NCBI RefSeq assembly: GCF_000003815.2
Contig: NC_049988.1
Location: 11,562,404-11,626,403, forward strand
Length of the DNA: 64,000 bases
Origin: Branchiostoma floridae
Lineage: Eukaryota > Chordata > Leptocardii > Amphioxiformes > Branchiostomatidae
Reading direction: 5' to 3'
Notes under the pieces: model-generated
Databases searched by the model: none
Seen by the model: the letters and a program-made list of their open reading frames with translations, nothing else
Told to the model about the DNA's origin: nothing
Shown here: in pieces, positions 12,003 through 21,373 of the stretch
Numbering within the stretch: the stretch's first letter is position 1
Layout: each line of letters begins with the position of its first letter
Translations under genes and position numbers: made by a program

Positions 12003-14455
12003 ACAGCTCACCTGGTCATCTGGTGTGGTGTCCTAGGCAGCTAGCAGGAAACATCTTGATAAGTTTGTTCATATGAAGGTTTAATGTGTGAAGCCAACAC
12101 CCTAGAAAGGGGTGGAAGTGTACATGTAGACTTTGCAAGGCAGAATGCTTTTGCTTAGCACATAAAATATATTGTACTTGAACAAAAGCACTCTACCTTG
12201 AACGTTGCATGAGATGTTTGAATAAGAAGATGTTAACTTTTAGTCGATATACAAGTGGATGTTTTGTGTAATGTAGACATTACAACAGAATGTCCCAACA
12301 TTAATTCAAGAAATGTGCAGATATTGTGGGTAAGGAATATTCAATGTGGTAAATCATTCACAAAATCACAGCTATGATCTGGTCCATCAATGCTCCAGAG
12401 GAAAATGGAATATTCCTCTTGATCTCATTTGGCTAATCATTGGGGGACTCATTATACAAAATAACTGTTTTTAAACAACAAATATTTGTCATCTAGGGAT
12501 CTGTCGGGCAATTGTATCTCATTACAGACAAACATTTTCCAAAGACATAAAACATTGTTCCTTGCCTGCAATGAAGCAAAATGTTAAAGTTCATATTGAA
12601 CGTTGTACATGAAAGTCATCCACATTGTCATTGTGGATGGCTGTCCAGGTCTTTGCACTAATGTTACAGCCATGATCTTCTTCTTGCATATGGCTTGCAC
12701 TTTAAGATCTTTGTGTAGCTTTTGCAGTCAAATTGAAATGCTATCAAATCATCAGTATTGTCCAAATGACCACACACAAAAATGCCAAAAGATAACGGGT
12801 GTCATCTGAAATGACTGACTGTCTAAATCATATCCAGTTTCTTCAGTAATTACTATTCGGCATATCTTATTACCCAGATGTCTCATCTTCATCAATGCAC
12901 ACATGAAAATCTTTTTTCGTTATTCAGCTACATCAGTGTACTTGTAGCTCAGACAAATGCCCTTATCTTTGCGGCTGTAATGCTAAGACCTGGACTTATT
13001 TAGCCCCTATGGTGGCTCCTTATGATCAGTAAACACAAAAAAAAAAACTATCTAAAATGTTATCCACCTTCTGCCTTTAGAGTTTTGCGTGTTCTTAACT
13101 GTAAAGCAGAGAAGTAGCATCATTTTGATGTACGAAATACAACAAAAGTGGTTTGACTTTAAAAGTCCCTTTCTGTGATCTTTGATATCATGGATTGTAC
13201 TGACACGTTGTTTTAATAGTGTTGCTACATTTACACTTGCCGTAACAATGCTACACCCATGTCCAGTATCAGGGTGAAGTGCACGAAGTTGTCCTAAGTT
13301 AAGTTAGATGGCAGAAGTTGTCCGAAGTTGTCCGAAGTTATGACGTCATCCTAACTTTGGACAGTCGGCCGGGTGGTGTACGAAGTTGTCCGATTTTACG
13401 TCATCTATGAATCCCGATATAGCCTCAAAGCCAGTAGGAAACGGTTGTAACTTCGTACAACTTCGTACACCCTAACTTCGTGCACTTCACCCTGATACTG
13501 GACATAGCTCCAATGCTAGTATGTAAGAGTGGATTTGCCTAGATGATGCTAAGAGCTGAGAAGGGCTGATCTGTGTTTGATAAGTGAGATGGTGCCTTTT
13601 TGAATGTATCTGTATCAAATGTAACAAAGTTACACTCTTCCTGGTATAGGTTATAAGTGATGTAAAGTATGAGACAATGTAAAGATAGGTGAAAATGTCA
13701 AGAACATGTCAAGATAGATGAAAAGTAAAGTTTGATTTTCTAAGTGTGGTTGATGCAGTGCCTTTGCCTGTTTTAGGGGAAGTTAGGAAGTTACATTTCA
13801 CTAAGTTTAGGACTATATTTTGTCTATGAGAATGAGTGTGTGTTAAAAACATATGCAGGCTACTTAAGTGCCTTATACATTGCAAAGGTGATGTGATTGT
13901 GTTTTTCTATTTCGATTGTGAAGAACCATAATTGTATAGTGAGATTAATAGTTATAATTTCATATGACAATATACCTGGAGTATACACTGCGAGTTGAAT
14001 TACTATGTATATTTTGAACAAAAACTGACTGGTAGATTTATATAATGTAGTTTTTCTCAAAAATTTACTTGTGGTGATTTTCTAGTATACAAAGAGTTGT
14101 TATTATTTTATAAACAGTTAGGGGTAAGAAATCTTGTCAGTGTTAAGCTATACAAACTATACACATACTTGTAAGTGTTATTCTAAGAAGCTGTTAAGAT
14201 GTAAGCAAATGTGCCAGTAAATATTTGAAGGTGTGCTGTAGTTGAGGTTTTGTTGTACATTTTTGTATCAATCAAGTTTTGACAAAAGAAATATTATCTT
14301 CAAAGTATATACTATATAACACAGATCATGATTATTAGGTTTTAATCGGATTTGTAACACATAATTGTTAAAAGTATACAGTATTTTATGCTGTACTGCT
14401 ACTGCTAATATGGTTGATTTGAATCATTTTATTTTTGTGTGGTGGTTGAAATAAA
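12003..14455 (+). other. 3' UTR of the IkappaB-family gene, with poly(A) signal
   Basis: About 2.45 kb of AT-rich sequence follows the TGA. The first convincing poly(A) hexamer is AATAAA at 14450-14455, in GAAATAAAGTCC. A 247-bp inverted-repeat element sits inside this span (13259-13505). The UTR extent is inferred from the hexamer only. Confidence 0.55.
13259..13505. mobile_element. Non-autonomous inverted-repeat element with 32-bp perfect TIRs
   Basis: The left TIR begins ATGTCCAGTATCAGGG (13259-13290) and matches the right TIR (13474-13505) over all 32 bases as a reverse complement. The interior repeats GAAGTTGTCCG several times and has no ORF. No clear target duplication is visible. The element lies inside the predicted 3' UTR of the IkappaB-family gene, so the transcript could fold into a long hairpin. 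Confidence 0.8.
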
Positions 14456-15882
14456 GTCCTCTAGCTGGGTCACTTGATGTCTTCTTGTTTACCTTTGCTG
14501 TCTGTTAATTTACTCTTCTACTTTGAAATACAAAATGTAGTTTCATTGAAAGTTGATTAAACATGTCGTTATAAAAAGGTTGCTTACTATACTGCTGTAT
14601 TATCAAAGGTGTGTAGAAACATTTTTCAAAACTTACTCAAAGACATTGTGATTACTTTTGTTAAGGTATGATTGTTGCACCCGTATTGCATCAGCAAAAA
14701 AGCAAGTGCAGAAAGGACATCGCAAGGTGGAACTACATTGTATATCCCTCAAATTAGTAGGTAGCCAGGATAGAAAGTAATGCCTTTGTGTACGTATACA
14801 CAATCACGTCACTATGTCATCAATGGTGATGTATGCATCATCCATGTAAAGCCTACGAACTGCAGGTATGTACAAGACAAGGAGCGGACTTCATGGACTT
14901 TGTACCCAGGCAAAAAATGACTTGTAGAGCTTTGCACCGGTTTCTAAAGCCAATGAGATCAGTAGCTTGTAACATTACCCCAAAGAATTTATCTATTAAT
15001 TCGGTTTTTTTCAATAACAACCATTAACGGGCCCATTAATCAAGTAAAACCTACAAAATTCAGGTACATACAGGACAAGGAATGGCCTTTGTACCCATGC
15101 AATATCAAAATGACCTGTAGAGCTTTGCACCGGTTTCTATGAATCACTTAGTCCAAAGCCAATGATGCCAGTGGCTTGTTAGCTTGCACCCAAAGGTAAT
15201 GGAATATCTTTAATTAAAAGATTTCTTCAGTTGTTTTCAATTTCCATCTTTAAATCAACAATGATTTATCAGAATTTTTGCTTCTTGAAATGTTTAATTG
15301 ACTTAAAACTGTCAACTTTGTCTACTCGCAATGCAATCTGGGAAGTGGGCGGGGCTAAGAGGTCATCAGTTGACCCGATCTCAGGATTTGTATTCTGTAG
15401 GTGGAGCGGCATAAATTTTTGTGCCAGTCCGTGCAACGCTACGTCCGTTGGGGTGCTATAAATCAGGAAAGGCGGGCTGATAAGCGGTGGTGAGTACTAA
15501 CAGCAAATCTTGTCCCTGGTAACCTCCATCTGAGCTTAAATGTCGTCAAGATCAAGAAATTCGGTATTTTGTATGATCGTTTTTAGAGGTTGACTTGTTG
15601 CACGTGAGTAACTTCCGCCTTTTTAGGCAACATGTGTGGATCTCTCGTACCTTCCAGAGATTTCGTCCTTTTTTATCCTTTTTGCTGAGTCACGGTCATT
15701 GTTACCGCTTCTTGTTTGTATCTTTGAATCTTAGGACTCATTTGACTAAACATGCCGTTTGTCGGGACTATCATAAGTGTTTTAACGTAAATAGAGATCT
15801 AGATGGAGTTTCAAAATTTATCATATTATGCAAGAATTTGAAGAAAAAAACGTGTCATGACTCGAGATCTCTACACCTAAGT
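14456..15882. other. Intergenic spacer with a diverged tandem duplication
   Basis: No gene was recognised. Two copies of a segment of about 150 bases, sharing TGTAGAGCTTTGCACCGG, lie at about 14848-14990 and 15049-15196. They are direct and diverged by several indels. Around 15340-15490 the composition is locally GC-richer, with a TATAAA at 15457-15462, but no exon could be attached to it. Confidence 0.5.
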
Positions 15883-16061
15883 TAATCTCCAAGCAGATTC
15901 CTCCGGTGGCATAAAACATTAACATAAGCTGGGGAAGGAGTCTAGTCGGCAGAGGAGTAAAATTGGCCACCACTCCTTCCCCAGCTTATATTACTGTTTT
16001 ATGCAAGGAGGAATATAACCTCCTTGGTTTTATGCCACCGGAGGAATCTGCTTGGAGATTA
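15883..16061. mobile_element. MITE, 35-bp perfect TIRs (TAATCTCCAAGCAGAT family)
   Basis: The left arm 15883-15917 and right arm 16027-16061 are exact reverse complements over 35 bases. A second, inner inverted repeat is built on AGCTGGGGAAGGAG. The flanks CACCTAAGT (left) and CACTTGAGT (right) agree at 7 of 9 positions, as expected for an aged 9-bp target duplication. There is no ORF. Confidence 0.82.
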
Positions 16062-16097
16062 CACTTGAGTTACTAGTACAGGCAAGAAGGTTTTTAT

Positions 16098-16219
16098 TAT
16101 TCTCCAAGTAGGTCGCGGGGATTAATAGTGCCCCGAGTTGCCCAGAGGGGAGCGAGCCAGTAGAAATCCCGGCCACTACTAGTACTAACCCACACAACCC
16201 AACCTCTGCTTGGAGAATA
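16098..16219. mobile_element. MITE with perfect 9-bp target duplication (same end family)
   Basis: A 122-bp element starts TATTCTCCAAGTAG and ends with the near-complement CTGCTTGGAGAATA. It is bounded by the exact direct repeat GGTTTTTAT at 16089-16097 and 16220-16228. Its ends belong to the same family as the element at 15883, but its interior differs. Confidence 0.82.
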
Positions 16220-16785
16220 GGTTTTTATTAGCCTGGAAGCTGTTACACCAACAAACTAAACGGAAACGTTACATGTAGTTAACCAAAGTTAGAGCTAGGG
16301 TCACGTAGTTCTTAAGATCCCGTCAGATCCTCCACATAGACTGCATTCTAAGCGACGTGTGGCTGTCAGAGAAAGCTGGCAATCTCTAGAAAACGCTTTA
16401 ATGAACGTCCGCCCCAACATCTGCTTGGAGTCGAAGATAAATCACCACGAGTGGTCAAACATAATCATCTTACTGCACTAATGCCCATTGGGACCTGTGA
16501 TTGTCTCTACAACCTAAGACCTAATAGTATTATTAAATGTATCCAACTGGCAACCTTTGCAAATTGTACAAGTCAACTTTCAATCAATAATTGATAACCC
16601 TGGTACGAAAGCAAACGGAATGAAGTGGAATTTACATTTGAAATCATATACCATTTTTCTAATTATCTATCAGAAAAAGGATGTTATATGAATCAGGACC
16701 AGTTAATCAGACATGTGTAAATGTTGCAGACTTTTCCTGAACCATGATGCAGATCTACAAGTAGCAGGTGGGTAGTGGTACCATA

Positions 16786-16917
16786 ATCCATGTGCCCAAA
16801 CAATCTCCATTTGGCATTTGCAGAAGCAAAGTACTAGTAGTAATCTCCATTAGCGCTGGGACAAATGGAGATTACTGCTTTGCTTCCGCAAATGGAGATT
16901 TGTTTTGGCACATGGAT
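16786..16917. mobile_element. Fold-back element with nested repeated arms
   Basis: ATCCATGTGCC at the left is mirrored by GGCACATGGAT at the right. Each arm carries two copies of the AATCTCCATT block, so the whole 132 bases can fold into a long stem. There are no ORF and no evident target duplication. Confidence 0.6.
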
Positions 16918-17541
16918 GCTGCCTGCCTGCCACAGGTAACGTGAATCTGCTTGGAGTTAACATTATTTTTTTTCAGAAGACAGTCAAGTGATTGTCCTTT
17001 GCCCCTGCACTAGTCTCAATCTGTGGCAGAAACTGGTGCTCTTCAGTCAAAAATTTGGTAGAGTCAGACTCTTATTCTTGTTTTCAAAATTACAGGTAAA
17101 TCTTGCTATAGAACAATTCCTCCTAACCAGTGGTGGGTACCGGTACAGAAAATTCAGGTACAGGTACAGTACCTGATCCTCTGGACCCGATCTATACCGT
17201 ACAGAGGATCAGGTCCAGGTCCGGACCTAAACCTGGATCTAATTGTTTGTGAAAACTTGTGAATGGACAATACTCAAAACAATGGTGTAATTTTTTGTAA
17301 TTTTACAAGGAATCTACATTTATTTGGGGGAGTATTGTACATTGTACTGGTACTTACCCCTGCTCCTAGCCTGACTAAAATCGCGCCCCTAGTGGCCGGC
17401 CCCACAATTGCTGCCGCTCTCGGGGAGGGGGTAATTAACCCCAGCCAGTGAGAGCTTGTGTAAACAAAGGCTACCCCTGCTCCCAACGAGACAGGTGACC
17501 TTTTAAGTGGAATTAACTTACGTATTGACTAACGTTGTATA

Positions 17542-18156
17542 TACCGTATATTCTCGAATAAAGTACGCACTTTTTTAACTTTTCAAAATTGAAAAGGAAC
17601 TACAAGTTGTTGCCAAAGTTGGGGTGCGTACTTTATTTGAGGTCACTGCACAGAGAAATGGTAAAAAAAGCCTAAAATAAAGCAAGGTGGAGCTACACTT
17701 CTAGTAATGTTTCAAAACATGCACATTGTAAACAATGTTGTTGTCTTGTAGTTGTCTAAACATGAAACAAAGAAATTGTCTAAACATGATTTACATAAGA
17801 TTGGCATTTGCATACAATCCTTTTGAGTTAGTGACTTTGACTTGTACAACTGTTTTTTCCTGGTTTCTTCTACCAGTTCACATTGATTTTTATAATTTGC
17901 AGTAGGCAATTCACAAGTTTATAGAGACAATGACAGTGTAAATACAGGTTATTTCATGCAAAATAACCTGGGGAAAACATCATAAATTTGAATTTATCCA
18001 GTTAAAGGTCTGTTCAAAATTGGTGGAGAAGAGGTGCGTACTTTATTTGAGTTTTTCCATTTTACCTTTCAGTCCCAAAGATCTGTCTAAGACTTGTCCA
18101 AAATCAGGGGTGCGTACTTTAATTGGGGTGCGTACTTTATTAGAGAATATACGGTA
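17542..18156. mobile_element. Non-autonomous DNA transposon with TACCGTATATTCTC ends
   Basis: A 615-bp element opens TACCGTATATTCTCGAATAA and closes with the near-perfect complement TTATTAGAGAATATACGGTA. GTGCGTACTTTA is repeated several times in the interior (near 17625, 18032, 18111 and 18129). A TA at each edge is compatible with a TA target site. It encodes no transposase. Its right end is only 55 bp from the GPx start codon. Confidence 0.75.
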
Positions 18157-18210
18157 AATAATATCCATGGTTTTACAGTGTTTCATTTTCTCCCGCAGGA
18201 AGAATAAAAC

Positions 18211-19441
18211 ATGGCGGCTGCGACTGCTGTCAAGTCGTTTTTCGAGCTCTCAGCAAAGGCGCTGTCTGGAGAGATGGTGAGCTTCAGCCGGTACCAGGGG
18301 AAGGTGGTTCTGGTGGAGAACGTGGCGTCGCTCTGAGGCACGACGGTGCGGGATTTCACCCAGTTGAACGAGCTGGCCGCCATGTTTGGGGACAAGCTAG
18401 CTATCCTGGGGTTTCCCTGCAACCAGTTCGGGCATCAGGTCAGTGTGTGAACCACCCCAGCCTAATTAAATCTTGCTTATAGTTATAGCAGCCCACCCAA
18501 TGTCCAAACAGGAAGGGGCCAGTTGCAGCCCTGGACAGCAGAGTTTGTGTTACACAGACCAAGGAGGTTGAAAGAGTCCTTGCACAAGAACCACCCGGCA
18601 TTCTCAACATACCATCCAACTGCAGTACACTTTGATTTTATCCTTTCCACATCTAATGAGTAAACTTTTATCCAAACCTGAGTAGTGACAGTGTAACCTT
18701 TTTGTAAGGAAATAAAGAACCTAGCTAAAGCTTGTTATTCTCAAACATGGAATGTGGCCTTCATAAATCTACAGTTATACAAAGGAGCTTATGCATGTGC
18801 TTATGAGACTACTGGTCTTTTAAAAAGTTTTATGATTACACAGCCCAGAGTAAGAATGATCATTTGTCATAAGTGGCATGACAAAGTGCACCAATTAACC
18901 TTCCAGATTCCATAGTTGCTAGTTTTGCACCCTCCCACACAGCTATGTGTGACATTGTTACATGTAAGTTGACCTCAGATAGCAAATTGCCAGAACTCTT
19001 TTTCATTGTCTCTGCAGTTGTGTAGGAGCAAACTGAAAACATTTGAAAATCTACCAATTGTGAATAAAACTGTTACTCTTGGTTTTTGTCCAGGAAAATG
19101 CCACCAATGAGGAGATCCTGAATTCCCTAAAGTACGTCCGACCTGGGAACGGTTACGAGCCCAAGTTCGACATGTTCTCGAAGGTCCAGGTCAACGGGTC
19201 CGACGCCCACCCTGTCTTCGCCTACCTACGAGAGAAGCTGCCCATCCCTGCTGACTCCGAGAATGCGTTCCTGATCATGAATGATCCGAAGTGCGTCATC
19301 TGGAGTCCGGTCACGCGTACAGACATCGCCTGGAATTTCGAGAAGTTCCTGATTGGTCCAGACGGGCAGCCAATCAAGCGATTCAGCCGCTACTTCCAGA
19401 CCATCGACATCAAGAATGATATAGAAGCGCTGCTGAAGTAG
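18211..19441 (+). CDS. GPX1: Selenocysteine glutathione peroxidase (GPx1/2 type)
   Basis: It reduces hydrogen peroxide and soluble hydroperoxides with glutathione, in the cytosol (no signal peptide is seen). Exons 18211-18438 and 19094-19441 join in phase 0 to 191 residues. The TGA at 18334-18336 is in frame at codon 42, inside [15 protein letters not shown], the GPx active-site loop, so it is read as selenocysteine. The rest of the tetrad is present: Gln76 (CNQFGHQ), Trp156 and Asn157 (AWNF). The [12 protein letters not shown] motif and a C-terminal RFSRYF segment also match the family. Length is close to vertebrate GPx1. A SECIS in the 3' UTR (20029-20106) supports recoding. An AG at 18197-18198 hints at an upstream noncoding exon. 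GPx1 versus GPx2 cannot be assigned, because lancelets may predate that split. Confidence 0.94.
18439..19093 (+). other. Intron of the GPx gene
   Basis: A 655-bp intron with GT at 18439 and AG ending at 19093, phase 0. No exon, repeat or RNA structure was noticed. Confidence 0.8.
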
Positions 19442-20028
19442 GCTGGCCAATAGGAAGGCTCCTACCAGATTTGCTTTGGAAGGCAGTTATCTTGTTTAGC
19501 AACTTTGTACCTGGGCTTGATTTGCATATCTAGAATATTGCAGATTTACATACAACAACTGTGTAAAACACAGCAATCACTATTTGTACTTGAGCATTTG
19601 TACTTGATTGATTATTGGCAACAATTTTTGGCAGCCTAAACATAGTTTGTCAGTTTCATTTCAAAACTGCAGTAAGACATAAATCATGTTTCACATTTTA
19701 CTGTGCAGTGAAGACCAATTTACTTGCAGTATGGTTCTTGCAGAGAAACTGATTAGGTTTAATTTATACATTGTATAGATTTTCAGGTTTTATAAACATA
19801 GCTCTAGACATTCCATAGATTACAAGGGCCCAGTTGAACATGGCCTAGTTGCCACTCTTGTTCCATGATTATATAGCAAATGTACAAGCTCTGTATAGGG
19901 ATTATAAGGAGGTACAGCACACATGAAGTGATTTTTGTATGCATCAACAGGAATAGTGTTTTGAGGTACAAGACATTGATACAATGTTGCAAAACAAGTG
20001 GAACATCTTTGCCAGCGTTGTAGCAGTG

Positions 20029-20106
20029 CCAACCCATTACGCTCATGAAGGTTCAGCCTTAAAGCGAATGCTGGCTGAGCTGGAACCATTTCTGTAACGG
20101 GTCGGA
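20029..20106 (+). promoter_or_regulatory. SECIS element (form 2) in the GPx 3' UTR
   Basis: The core quartet is ATGA at 20045-20048 on the 5' side and GA at 20083-20084 on the 3' side. Between them AGGTTCAGCC (20049-20058) pairs with GGCTGAGCTG (20073-20082) over nine pairs including G-U wobbles. The unpaired AAA (20061-20063) stands 12 bases after the quartet, the usual spacing. AGC/GCT closes an apical mini-stem around GAAT, which makes it form 2. The lower helix pairs ACCCATTAC with GTAACGGGT, apart from one A-C mismatch, across an internal loop. It lies about 600 bases after the stop codon. Confidence 0.88.
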
Positions 20107-20539
20107 TTTACTCTACTGCACTGTCAAAGATGGCTACCCTCCATTGTCATTATAAACTATATTCTGTACTTGTGTGTTCATTTATGGTTGGTTTTGGTAT
20201 AGGAAAGAGTAGTGCTATCTGTTTGTGACCACATTTACTTATCTCTGAAGCTAAACTCTAGGAAAAACACAGCACTTTTCCAATGACTGGAAATTGAAAT
20301 AGTGTAACTTAAGACAATCCTAACAAAAAAAGCAATAATGTGAAGTTCAGAAACGTCAAGAGTACTTTTTGATATTACTCTTAAAACTCTTTTATCACCC
20401 AGGATTATGGAGAAGTGGAGCTGATCCATAGATACAATCTTTTTGTGATTTTCAGAGAAGAAGAGTTAAACTTGTACTAACAGAACTTCACCTTCCAATA
20501 TTAAAGCCTTTTTGTCACTACAACATATTTTTCAGACAG

Positions 20540-20545
20540 AATAAA
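20540..20545 (+). terminator. Poly(A) signal AATAAA, GPx transcript
   Basis: First canonical hexamer downstream of the SECIS (GACAGAATAAATGAC). It gives a 3' UTR of about 1.1 kb that includes the SECIS, as recoding requires. Confidence 0.55.
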
Positions 20546-20696
20546 TGACACAAGTCACTTTGTTTCTCTCTTCTCTTGCATGTCTCGACTGACATTTGTT
20601 TCTGAATTGGAATTTCTAATTTTACTTACTGGCAACTTCATTCTCTATATACTTATGGTATACACCAAAACTGAGATCAGTTATGCAAAGAACTTT

Positions 20697-20702
20697 TTTA
20701 TT
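20697..20702 (-). terminator. Candidate poly(A) signal of the PBZ-PARP-BRCT gene
   Basis: TTTATT on the plus strand reads AATAAA on the minus strand, about 670 bases beyond the stop codon at 21374. It lies about 150 bp from the GPx signal, so the two 3' ends converge. Other AT-rich hexamers exist nearby, so the choice is tentative. Confidence 0.35.
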
Positions 20703-21373
20703 TGCTCTCTGAGTATCAAACTCCCTAGTGGCAATCCAATAAAAAGGAGAAATTAGATACCTGTGGCCTTCAATATGATTTGCTAATTCATGATGATGGC
20801 AAACTTTACTTAGTTATTTTCAATTCTACTATACAGATTAAAAATGTGCACATTGAATAATCCAATTGCAAGCAAACATAAAAGTCACAATACTAGTGTA
20901 TGATCCATAAGAAATAAAAACAAAACTTTTGATATCAAAACTGGGAGAAGTTAAAACATTCCATCTTTTAAACATAGGCTTTTCTATCTCACATTGCATT
21001 ACAATTCTGCATGATTGCTGACTGATATTTCGAGTCTTGTTTTGTACATATTTTTAAAAATAAATAATTTTCACAACATACATTGTATTTGCATAAAACC
21101 TGTTTGCAAAATAAATCCTCCCCACTACATATTACAACATAATCTCTAGCTAAAGCATAAACAAGTGTATGGAAAGGGTAGCAGACGGCAGACTCTAATT
21201 CAATTAGAAAAATCTGCCTAATATTACATTTTCCAAACTTATAAATAATGTACAAGACTAAATATCTAAACTGCAGAGCCATACATATTTTATGCAATAA
21301 AAATACAGCTCTGTGGTTCACAATTATACATAGAGTTGTAGCATTATATTATAATAATTACAATTATAATACT

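Noticed and set aside
15340-15490. GC-richer block with TATAAA and a GTGAGT donor as a 5' exon of GPx
   Set aside because: The expected transcription start (about 30 bp after TATAAA) falls on the donor itself, leaving no exon. There is no independent support.
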